NCBI GenBank assembly: GCA_014825775.1
Contig: MVAQ01000357.1
Span: forward strand, 1 to 13,681
Direction: 5' to 3'
Source: Krasilnikovozyma curviuscula
Taxonomy: Eukaryota; Basidiomycota; Tremellomycetes; Cystofilobasidiales; Mrakiaceae
DNA length: 13,681 nucleotides
The stretch's first letter is position 1, and each line of letters begins with the position of its first letter. Positions 1 through 10,647 of the stretch are shown here, in pieces. Both the position numbers and the translations under genes were made by a program. The notes below the pieces were generated by a model that ran no database searches, had not been told where the DNA came from, and saw nothing but the letters and a program-made list of their open reading frames with translations.

Positions 1-362
1 GTTCTTTGTCAACATTCAAAGACGCTTTCCAACGGATATGGAATGCTTACGGGTGGGAACAGATGGATCCTCGAGAAGCATATGGGCGAAGATTTCGGCT
101 ATGGTCCGGTGCTGAAAAATTCAACATCGACACTTGGTTGTTGAATCTCATCAAAGATGTGGAGGAATTCAGGCACATCGACACTTCGATGTCGAGTGCG
201 ATGTCTGAAATTCTAAAGTTGAAGTGGTTCATTTATGAGAGTACTACGAAGGACATTTTGTCAGAGGACTTGTTTAAGAAGGCTTGTGAGGACTTCGAGG
301 TCAGACTGGGAAATGCGGCGAAGATGATGGAAAAGAGTAGCTTCTTTGATGGCACGTGGTGA
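1..362 (+). CDS. 3' end of an unrecognised protein-coding gene (partial)
   Basis: An open frame enters from the left edge (codons start at base 3) and ends at TGA 360-362, giving about 119 C-terminal residues. The peptide is soluble, rich in aromatic and charged residues (WNAYGWEQMDPREAYGRRF near its start) and predicted mostly helical, ending FFDGTW. No membrane segment or recognisable catalytic motif is visible. The nearest methionine-like start is a TTG at base 6, which is not credible in a fungus, so the true start lies outside the window or in an upstream exon. I do not recognise the family. The gene converges on the arrestin-like gene across about 230 bp. Confidence 0.6.
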   Translation, partial: SLSTFKDAFQRIWNAYGWEQMDPREAYGRRFRLWSGAEKFNIDTWLLNLIKDVEEFRHIDTSMSSAMSEILKLKWFIYESTTKDILSEDLFKKACEDFEVRLGNAAKMMEKSSFFDGTW

Positions 363-595
363 TCGTGCCCTTCCATTTTCAGGTCACGTTTGTCACAGAA
401 ACATTTCTTTCAGATCACCTATTTAGAATTCTCAAGGGTATAGAGCCATTTCTGCTCTTCACTAAGAGAAAATTCTCCTCAGAACATACTGTTTTGATGT
501 TGGTTCGATAGCAACGAAACCTCATTCAACAATCTATCATTACAGATACAGACACCACCGATATTACAAGCAACTAAAAATATACCTCAAGACTT
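363..595. other. Convergent intergenic region
   Basis: These 233 bp separate the plus-strand gene ending at 362 from the minus-strand gene ending at 596. The stretch is AT-richer than the flanking coding DNA and has no open frame worth calling. It should hold the two 3' UTRs and poly(A) sites. AATAAA-like sequence reads on the minus strand directly at the arrestin stop (AATAAAAG at 600-593), overlapping the stop codon. Confidence 0.5.
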
Positions 596-2043
596 TTATT
601 CTTTCTGATAGAGCGGAAGAGGCTCTTCTTCCTCCTGAAGCCTCTGTGATCTCATGGCACGATGCTGTCCTCCTTGTCGCTGATCAGTAGATGGGATGAA
701 CACGGGTACGGAGAGGACAATGGGGTTGGCGAGGGAAGAACATATCAGATGAGCTGTGATGTTGTACTGCGCAAGGTTGATGAAGTCAGCTCGCACCAAA
801 CGAATCGAGCGAAGATGAGAATGAGCAACTGACAGATGTCTCAACGCCGATAGAGAACAGGGTCCTTTCTCCTTCCGGTATCTTCAGTCCAGCTTCATAT
901 CTCCAGTAATCTCCAGATCTACTCTGATTTACTAAGAACCCCAGCCCAACCCTCAGGTAGGCCCACTGGAATTCTCGGCCGTTTCCAGGGTTATCAATTG
1001 GAGTCGTCCGTGAGGATTTACTGAGAGAGAATGTCGGCTCTTTGGCATCTGAAAGCGTGCTGAGAAGGTTTGGCGAAGCGGGTGGTGCCTGGAGTGTGAG
1101 GAAGATGGGGATGTAGGAGGCGGTCAGCGGCGATGGCTGATACGAGAGCTGCAAACGACGGGGACGCGATCAGAACAAGTTGCAGCAATCATAGGTCAGT
1201 TGTAGAGCCTCACAGTAGCTGTGATTGAGGGTACTGAAGTCCCTTGTTTCCCTTGAAACTTGAGTGGTCTCTCTGATGTTGTGCATGGCCAAGAAGACTC
1301 TACATTATTATACTGCGGTACCGACTGAGGTGTTAAAGCAACGAATGGTAGCTTGAGTTTTAGTCTTCAAAGCAGAACGACGGTCAGAAAGCAAAGAAAT
1401 GTCCAGAATGAGGAACCAACTGAATACCCGCTTACTGATCCTTCGACTTCATGAAACCTTTCCTCTTCCCTACAAACTCCAGAGCATATTCCACCGTGAT
1501 ACCAGGACCAGAATTCCCCTGAGCCTCCAGCTTGGAGGTGATGGAGGGTAGCAGCCATTCAGGCCCATGGTCGTCCGGAGCTTGGAAGGTTTCTGGGACC
1601 TGGAAACGATAGACTCCATTCTGAACCACTGAGCCCTCCCCCACCGAGATACCTTCAGACTTTTCTCCCTCAAGATGACCAATCAGGTTACAGAACTGGT
1701 GAGTCTCTCTGCTCTGTATGAGGACTGCTGGATTCCCACTCCCCGCCGACATGACGGTGGCAGCCTGCCACCTTCGTATTTAGCCAGTCAGCCGTGGATT
1801 CTGAAGACCATACTCGACAAGGGAGTGCACTACTCACCGCTCTTTGCCCATAATGTTACTGGTCCAACTCCCAATCAGCCTGAGATCGACGGTGGTGTAC
1901 TGGACCTCGGAAGAGATCTGAAGCCGGGCATCGATCGTGCATCCCGGAAGGTAAGGAGGAGAGGGGCTTGAGGATGACGATGAGGAAGATTCCGATTGTA
2001 CGATGCTGACGGAAACCCGTCCTGAGCTGTGTCTGGTTTCCAT
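596..2043 (-). CDS. Arrestin-fold (alpha-arrestin-like) protein, 5 exons, 388 aa
   Basis: Exons, minus strand: 2043-1838, 1771-1436, 1364-1214, 1148-846, 766-596; joined CDS 1167 nt. Introns are 66, 71, 65 and 79 nt with donors GTGAGT, GTAAGC, GTGAGG, GTTGAG and CTGAC-like branch points in most. All junctions keep frame. The arrestin N domain shows in YLPGCTIDARLQ (residues 31-42) followed by VDLRLIGSW, then LLPSITSKLE and ITVEYALEFVGKR. The C domain shows in LTASYIPIFLTLQAP, YEAGLKIPEGERTLFSIG and the closing strand LSVPVFIPSTD. A run of eight serines (19-26) precedes the first beta strand. The C-terminus carries LPLY (382-385), a degenerate L/P-PxY motif of the kind that binds Nedd4/Rsp5 WW domains. 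Family knowledge: fungal alpha-arrestins recruit Rsp5 to plasma-membrane transporters for endocytosis. The protein is shorter than most yeast ARTs (often over 500 aa). No cargo can be inferred. Confidence 0.85.
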
Positions 2044-2751
2044 GTCAATTTGCTGCTGATGCAGTCCGGCGCAATCGCGTTATAAGTGGTTGCGGACCAT
2101 TTTGTATGTTGATTGGGGTTCGTCTCTAGTTTCGTTGATTGCTGCTGTCCGCGAATACGTGTCAGCTGAAATTCTCTAGTTGGCTGGTTGAGCTACTTGC
2201 AACGACGAGTAGTCCGGTATCATCTCAAGACACTTGTAGCTCGCCACCCGAAAGAACAAGAGGTCCGGTCTCATCTTCTCCACCAGTCTTGGCTGCACTC
2301 GCTCTGACTGTATGTTTCTCGACATCTCCGCGGCCATATAACCATCTACCGAGGTGGTGTTTTGTACCAGATCCACACTGTGCTCTTGTGCACGAAGATC
2401 ACAGGTGATCAGCACGTTCATTCTTTTCCTCATCACTCTTGCGCCGACGCTGACCCTGACGTCTCTCAGTATATAGAATTTCTCCTCTCTACAGCTTTAC
2501 CGTCCTGGGCTGGATCCGTTTTGAAGTCCTTTCATTTTCTTTTGCCTTTCTAGCATCTTGCTCTCTGAATCAATGTTGCTCTCCGATAAAGTTCCTCCTC
2601 TACGTTCTCCGCTTCGAACTTTGTTATCAAGCTCTTCAAAAAAAAACAAGAATCGAAGGAACATGTAGTAAGTGTTCTCAAGACGTCTGCTGATTGATGG
2701 AGCCGAACTGCATTTTCACTCTTGAATCAAACAGACGCTGTGCCACGCAAT
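2044..2751. other. Intergenic: upstream of the arrestin-like gene, downstream of the F-box gene
   Basis: This 708-bp stretch lies between two minus-strand genes, so it should hold the 3' UTR of the F-box gene (right end) and the promoter and 5' UTR of the arrestin-like gene (left end). Short open frames exist on both strands (2139-2408 plus, 2176-2436 minus), but they begin at non-ATG codons, match no family I know, and show no splice partners. An A-run (2638-2647) interrupts a CT-rich part. I see no RNA gene. Confidence 0.5.
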
Positions 2752-4540
2752 CTACTCTGATATCTCCCAATCTTCTACAGTACTCTCCCCATTTACCACC
2801 GTCGACTCCTCCATCACAAAAGGCTGTTGAATTTCCAATACTGCAGCTTTCTTCTCGTGCGGCAAAGCCATCCGATCAGTTGATGATACCGTTGAAATGG
2901 TTGAAAACGAGGAAGAAGTAGCTTGACGAGCGAGGTCCAATTCCATCTGTTTCGCCTTCGCCCTCCGCTTGTTTTGTCTTTTACCATAGACTGGAACAGT
3001 CTTCCTTGATGGTAATTCATTCCGGCAGGTTCGGATCAGCCCGTCCACTTTCGTGTCGGGATCTGTTGACCAGATAGCCCTTTCTGGTGCGGTCGCCGAC
3101 TTTATTTGACGTTGATGTGGTGTAAGGGACGACGTAGACTTCAAAACATGCAAGGTTTCCTTCATCAGAACGTCGAAGTGATGTAAAACAAGTAAAGGAG
3201 GAGCTTCTCACCAACTTAGATCCTTTCTTCTTTGCTTTCGCCTTCCCCTTGATAATCTCCTCTACCGCAGCTTCCTCTTTCATCTTCCTGGCAGCTTCCT
3301 TTGCCGCCTCCTCTTGCTCTTCACGTTTGAGCTCCTCCTCTATCCATCTAATCTGTTCTTCCTCCTCCATCTTCCTGGCAGCTTCCTTTGCCATCTCTTC
3401 TTGTTCTTCACTTTTGAGCTCCTCCTCTATCCATCTCGTCTGTTCTTCCAGCTTGATCTTCTCCAGCGCTCGCGCCAGCTTCTCGTCATCGTCGCCGACG
3501 TCCGACAGTTCCCCTTCGTCCTCCGAATCGTCTCTAAACACTCGTCATAATTTATAGCTTCACCGATCGAAGAATTATCAGAGCTATAGTCGTACTCTTC
3601 ATCAGAAGGCGATACTGGTAGTGCTCCGTCGAGCACGTCCCGTCTCACCACTTGGAGATCCAAATAGATAGTTGGTGTCGCGCCAATCTTGCGAATGAGA
3701 TTTGTCTTCACGTCTATCAAGTCTCGATCACCTATCAAGTGAACAGTCATAGTGATGGAGTCAAGGTGATCCAATGACGATAGTTTGGACCAGCAAGATA
3801 CGTCCAACACAGCTTCGGCTGACAGAGTGAGGGAGGTGACATTGAGGTGTCGCAACGATGGTAGTAGATCGTTGACGGTGCAGTCATTTCGGTCAATGAT
3901 GCTTAGGAAGTCGCCGAGGCTTATGGATAGGGTTCTGACGTTCCTAAGGAGTTGACCAAGAAGCTGAGCAGAAAGGCACCAGAGTGTCGAAGAAATACGC
4001 CTGGAGCTGTGGCCGACAGACTCAAAGCTCGCCGGGGAGGCACCTTCCTGGAAGATGTCACGTATACCATCCAAGTATAGTTCCTCATCTTCCCCAACAC
4101 TCTCATCCTCGCTGTAACTGATCTTGGTCAGGTTGGGAAACCATTTGGTTGAGAAGCCGTATGGTGAGAGAGACTCAAGAACCAATCGAGTGATTTTGAT
4201 GGAAAGGACCTGAACAAGGTGAAGCCTTGATGTGAGAGTAGACGCTGGGTTATAGGACTCGCTGCAGAAGCGCTCTTGTCGACCGGACGTTTGCAATACG
4301 AGGGTAGACAGAAAGAGAGGGAGACCGATCCAGTGGAACTGTCGGGAGACTTGAACGATCTGAAGACCCGTTCTAGTTGAGGGATCGATGGCAAACCATA
4401 GAATGCGGTGGATGAGCTCAGAAGGCAGGTCAGGAAACAGCACCACGCTCGCACTGCTGGTCCGACGATAAGTTGTCTCTCTATCAGTATATCGGCGGTG
4501 GAGTGTCGAAACAAAGTGAAGCGCGTTGAACTCACTCCAT
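2752..4540 (-). CDS. F-box protein with charged, repeat-containing C-terminal helix, 4 exons, 524 aa
   Basis: Exons, minus strand: 4540-4536, 4456-3596, 3533-3212, 3138-2752; joined CDS 1575 nt. Introns are 79, 62 and 73 nt. The long second exon has no in-frame ATG before FPDLPSELIHRILWF. A GTGAGT donor right after ATGGA at 4540, a CTGAT branch point and a CAG acceptor at 4457 supply one in the correct phase (MDSASVVLF), so the first coding exon is only 5 nt. The F-box spans about residues 9-50 (LPSELIHRILW, then RTGLQIVQVSRQF). A leucine-rich middle region follows (LLRNVRTLSISL, LPSLRHLNVTSLTL), typical of fungal F-box substrate receptors. After an acidic patch (DDSEDEGE) comes a long E/K-rich helix with two 29-residue repeats (319-376), then a lysine cluster (KAKAKKKG) that could be a nuclear signal. 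By family it would be the substrate adaptor of an SCF ubiquitin ligase; the substrate is unknown. The least certain parts are the tiny first exon and the GTACGA donor at 3595. Confidence 0.75.
3281..3454. repeat. 87-bp tandem duplication, two copies, in frame
   Basis: Copy 1 is 3281-3367 and copy 2 is 3368-3454. Both begin catcttcctggcagcttcct on the plus strand and match at roughly 88% of positions by eye. The period of 87 bp encodes 29 residues of the F-box protein tail (EQTRWIEEELK... and EQIRWIEEELK... on the minus strand), so the duplication lengthens the charged helix without breaking the frame. Confidence 0.9.
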
Positions 4541-4665
4541 TCCTAGTGAGCAGAAGCTCCTTCAGATGCTGGACCAGATGTATGGAAATGCAGAATGTTG
4601 GGTTGTGCAAGTCAGCCGCGAAGCTCTGCCCGATTAATATACGGGCGTATTTGAAGGAGCTTGAC

Positions 4666-5178
4666 CTAAACTATTCCACCGTAGAAACTGAGCCATTCTG
4701 TGCAAGGTGCAAGGAATGAAATTACAGAGACTCTCAAGTAGTAAGAGAATTGAACAGCCCGTTCGATTTCGTGAAGTACGACGGTGCGCATCAGTGGAGA
4801 GAGAAGCGAGACCAACGACAGCTCAAACTTCTCGTCGAAAGGCAGATATACACTGCGAAAGCTCATATGGCTTGTAGTAGCAATTTGATCCGTCCTCATG
4901 AACAGGAGTTGCGCTTGGTCTGGCTTAGAAGCTGAACCTAGCTGGACCTCCACAGTCGATTCCTACTGAGGTAACTTGAGACCGCTGAATGATCTATAGA
5001 GATTCGCATGCGTAAGAGAGGGAGGAAGGACTTTAAAACATAAACTTTTGCTGGTGAGGATCTGATGGAGAGCCTTGCGAGAAGATGGTTGAATCAGATC
5101 TAGAAACAGATCGAAGGCGAGTTTAGTTGGAAGGGTGACAACAGAAAACAAAAGGGTTATTGATGAGATGGAGTAGTT
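4666..5178 (-). pseudogene. F-box-like gene relic with an in-frame stop
   Basis: One minus-strand frame runs 171 codons from 5178 to the stop at 4668-4666, interrupted only by TAG at 4965-4963. The first part, VTLPTKLAFDLFLDLIQPSS then RKALHQILTSKSLC, has F-box character: a leading LP, a hydrophobic helix, and a P-S-x-R-x-x-L segment also present in the F-box gene just downstream (DPSTRTGLQ). The frame continues past the TAG with protein-like sequence (HMSFRSVYLPFDEKFELSLV). No splice pair that removes the TAG and keeps frame was found, and no in-frame ATG starts the frame; a TAG at 5181-5179 closes it upstream unless it is a splice acceptor. Past 4666 the same frame continues with more stops. 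I read this as a decayed paralogue of the neighbouring F-box gene. A live gene with introns I failed to model remains possible. Confidence 0.45.
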
Positions 5179-6012
5179 CTAGATTGCTTTGGACGAAGGA
5201 ATGGGTAATCAGTGCCGTCAGACCTGGGGGGTATTTATTTTGTCCAACCTGATCGGAGTCTCGGCACCAGACGCAAAGCAAGATAGCGGTTGGAAACAAG
5301 TCCAATAATTCTGCAAGTAAGTAGAAAGCCTATTGAGAGTGAATGACAGCAGCGTACAGCTGAGAGACAGACAGCCAATCGACGGAGCCGGTACGCAACT
5401 CAACGCACCAGTTAACAGTAGCCTGAGCGACTCAAAATACTTTTGAAGTTGACATCAGATATTGCCTTTATAGTCTTTGTTAGTTGTGAAGAACTTCTCC
5501 TTGGGGGCGGGGACGCACTCCAGGTTGAGAATAGCAGTTCTGTCCGTAGTTCGATCTAATCAAGCCGACGTAGATGCCCATTCTTTCTTTCCCCTACCCT
5601 TTAGGGTACCTGGACAAATCTTACTCTGTAAGAAATGGGAAAGTGAGAGGATTTGGTGGAATGTTCGACTGTGCGCCGATCTACTTCGTCTGCCCTACTA
5701 TCCTTGCCCTCAAGAGACCGATCGGATACACAATCCAGCCATGTATAGATGCAGGTCGACCTAGATTGTTTCATCTACTTGTCGACCTTCGTCCCATCCT
5801 AATAAAGTAAATGACTGAGAGTCTTCCTACATCGAATCAGGTTCCTGCTGACAAAAACCTTGGATATTGGACCAAGAGCGACCCAACAGCGCCCTCTTCA
5901 GCCTGGATCGGTTAAGTAGTGGGAGAAAACACCAGTCTTTATTATTCTGAGAGTAGAAAAGGAAACATGAAACAGAAAAGAAACGTACCCCTCTCCATCC
6001 TTCCCTCTCTGC
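5179..6012. other. Intergenic, no confident gene
   Basis: This 834-bp region lies upstream of the F-box relic and downstream of ISD11. Overlapping plus-strand frames at 5477-5810 look shuffled (one begins at TTG-like sequence) and match nothing I know. An inverted repeat aggtcgac / gtcgacct (5753-5760 and 5781-5788, 20-nt loop) sits near 5770. The right end (about 5930-6012) is probably the ISD11 3' UTR. The left part may include lost 5' exons of the relic: a YAG-type acceptor with CTGAC and CTGAT upstream lies at 5179. Confidence 0.45.
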
Positions 6013-6300
6013 CTAATCCTCCTTGATTTCCTGAATTTTGGGCTCTTTCTCGACGACCAGTCTCTCGCTCTCGTATATCCTATTCACAATTGCACTCCTT
6101 TGCAGCACATCAAGCTCTCTGACCCTCTTGTTGTACCAGCTCGTGAGCTCTTTGGCGTTTGTCGAAGAAGGGATGCTTTGGAAGTGGGCTTCAGTTCGTT
6201 GGACGAAGTACGTTCGGAAGTTGTAAGATGCAAACGACTTGGATGCCTTTAGCAGCTGCGTTTGTAATGCAGTGATTTGGGAGGGAGTTGGAGTTGGCAT
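6013..6300 (-). CDS. ISD11: ISD11 / LYRM4, cysteine desulfurase accessory protein, 95 aa
   Basis: A single exon encodes a small LYR-superfamily protein. The core FASYNFRTYFVQRTEAHF (residues 23-40) matches the ISD11 pattern F-x-x-YNFR-x-Y, and the C-terminal half has the expected spacing, ending VLQRSAIVNRIYESERLVVE (65-84), as in yeast Isd11 and human LYRM4. Family role: ISD11 binds and stabilises the mitochondrial cysteine desulfurase Nfs1 together with acyl carrier protein, supplying sulfur for Fe-S cluster assembly on Isu1. The length fits the family (about 90-100 aa). I chose ATG 6300 because orthologues start just before the first helix and its context has a purine at -3. An in-frame ATG at 6384 would add 28 residues starting MRRALESLRTSLMST, basic and serine/leucine-rich like a mitochondrial presequence. 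Odd point: the LYR tripeptide reads LQT (12-14). Confidence 0.88.
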   Translation of the reverse strand: MPTPTPSQITALQTQLLKASKSFASYNFRTYFVQRTEAHFQSIPSSTNAKELTSWYNKRVRELDVLQRSAIVNRIYESERLVVEKEPKIQEIKED

Positions 6301-6517
6301 TTCTTCGACAAGTTTTGATTGGGGAACGTTAGAAAGCAGAGTGCTCATCAGCGAAGTTCGCAAGGACTCCAGTGCACGCCGCATCCATCGGACCCTCGAT
6401 GGCCAATATGTAATGCTTTGTCTATGTGTCTGATTGGCATTACTGTATTGATTGTTTAAGTCTACGCAGCTATGGGCGAGCTTGTTCTAATTTATAAAAG
6501 TGTCCTGTGCAATGTCG
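6301..6517 (-). promoter_or_regulatory. ISD11 upstream region / glycerol kinase 3' region
   Basis: 217 bp separate ISD11 from the stop codon of the upstream glycerol kinase gene, both on the minus strand. It must carry the ISD11 promoter and the kinase 3' UTR. It also contains an alternative in-frame ISD11 ATG (6384) and an overlapping out-of-frame ATG four bases before it (ATGGATGCGG on the minus strand), which would act as an upstream start if transcription begins further out. No clear TATA box is seen. Confidence 0.4.
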
Positions 6518-9621
<3,104 letters not shown>

Positions 9622-10647
9622 CGTATTGCTTTGTTTTTTTATATAAATGAAAGGGGGATAGATGTGGTTGAGGAGCAGACTGACCTGGAAAGCGAGTACC
9701 GAAGGCACAGTCTAGTTACAGGGCGATGACGTTAAAGAGTGTCGAGTCCCTCCAGAGATAATAATCAGTTGAACAGCGCTAATTTCTTTTTCGAGTTTCT
9801 GCAATACGGCTAAAGAAACAGAAAGCTGTTTATATGATGTGAAGGGAGTGCTGAGGATTTGTAAGGTAAAGCTTGACTTTGGGAGTTTGCAGCTCTTAGT
9901 TCTGTGTGCAGCGCGCCAGAAGAAAGACTGAAAACGAAGTGGCAAAATTGGACTCATCCAAAACGTGAATGATGACTTTAAGTGATTTGGAAAAAGATAA
10001 CCAAGAGCAGAAAATGTCAAGAGGTGGGAAGGAGCGATAAAGGGTTGAAGTGTGGTTAAAGCCTGAGATGGAACTGTCCTGCGGGGCCCAACACTTCTGT
10101 GCAGTTGCTTGCTTTGGTCTCTGATTGAAAAAGTCGCTCGACAACGCGAAACAGACTAACATATGGCCGGATCTATCTCACCAAAGAACAGCATATGAGA
10201 GGAAATGTGTCGAGACGAGTCGCCGATTGTAAACGATCGCCGGAATGGAGTTGGTTGATAGGTAGTAGTCCGATAATAACATATGCGTGATGATTTAAAA
10301 AAATATGTATTCATCTTGCTGGGTGGTTAAAGTTTGTCATTCGTTTTGGTGGTCACAAGTTATCGTCGGTACTGATGCTGGTAAGTGGAAGGTAGCTGCT
10401 GGATGAAGAGCCAATGATAATAGGTTGACAGTAATGGTCTCGCTGATACAATGCGAGGAGTATAATTTTGACATTTGAAAAATAGAGTGCGATTGTTGAC
10501 CAACACGTCGGTGTGGTGATTGCCGGTGGTCATGAAAATAAAATTGTTTGATGTATCAAGCCAGGTGGTGGTCTTCGAAGCTGATGCTCATGACGATATA
10601 GTACAAAGACGTGTTGTTGGGGACTAATGAACCAAAGTTGCGTGCGT
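9622..10647 (-). promoter_or_regulatory. Glycerol kinase upstream region / F-box gene 3' region
   Basis: This 1026-bp gap holds the kinase promoter and 5' UTR on its left and the 3' UTR of the F-box gene on its right. Minus-strand TATATAAA (9640-9633 region) lies about 15-20 nt before the kinase ATG, so it is either leader sequence or a very close TATA element. GCGGGG at 10081-10086 fits the Mig1/CreA-type GC box, plausible for a glucose-repressed glycerol gene. CATATG occurs three times (10160, 10192, 10280). Open frames on the minus strand (9712-10162) start at non-ATG codons or lack family signal, and I do not call them genes. Confidence 0.4.

Noticed and set aside
2139..2553. Open frames on both strands upstream of the arrestin-like gene
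   Set aside because: They start at TTG/GTG, have low-complexity Ser/Pro composition or no recognisable features, and lie where a promoter is expected.
3249..3557. Plus-strand serine-rich frames
   Set aside because: They are the antisense of the E/K-rich repeat region of the F-box gene, where minus-strand Glu codons read as Ser/Leu on the other strand.
4128..4610. Minus-strand frame starting near HLKELLLTRNG, which looks like a leucine-rich repeat
   Set aside because: Most of it is a shadow of the F-box exon in another frame. The LRR-like start cannot be spliced in phase to the F-box frame.
5477..5810. Overlapping plus-strand frames in the gap before ISD11
   Set aside because: No family signal, non-ATG or poorly placed starts, no splice partners, and the frames contradict each other.
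5880..5935. Sequence with slight resemblance to the end of a 5S rRNA (ggttaagtagtggg)
   Set aside because: The conserved 5S boxes are not present in order and no 120-nt paired structure can be drawn.
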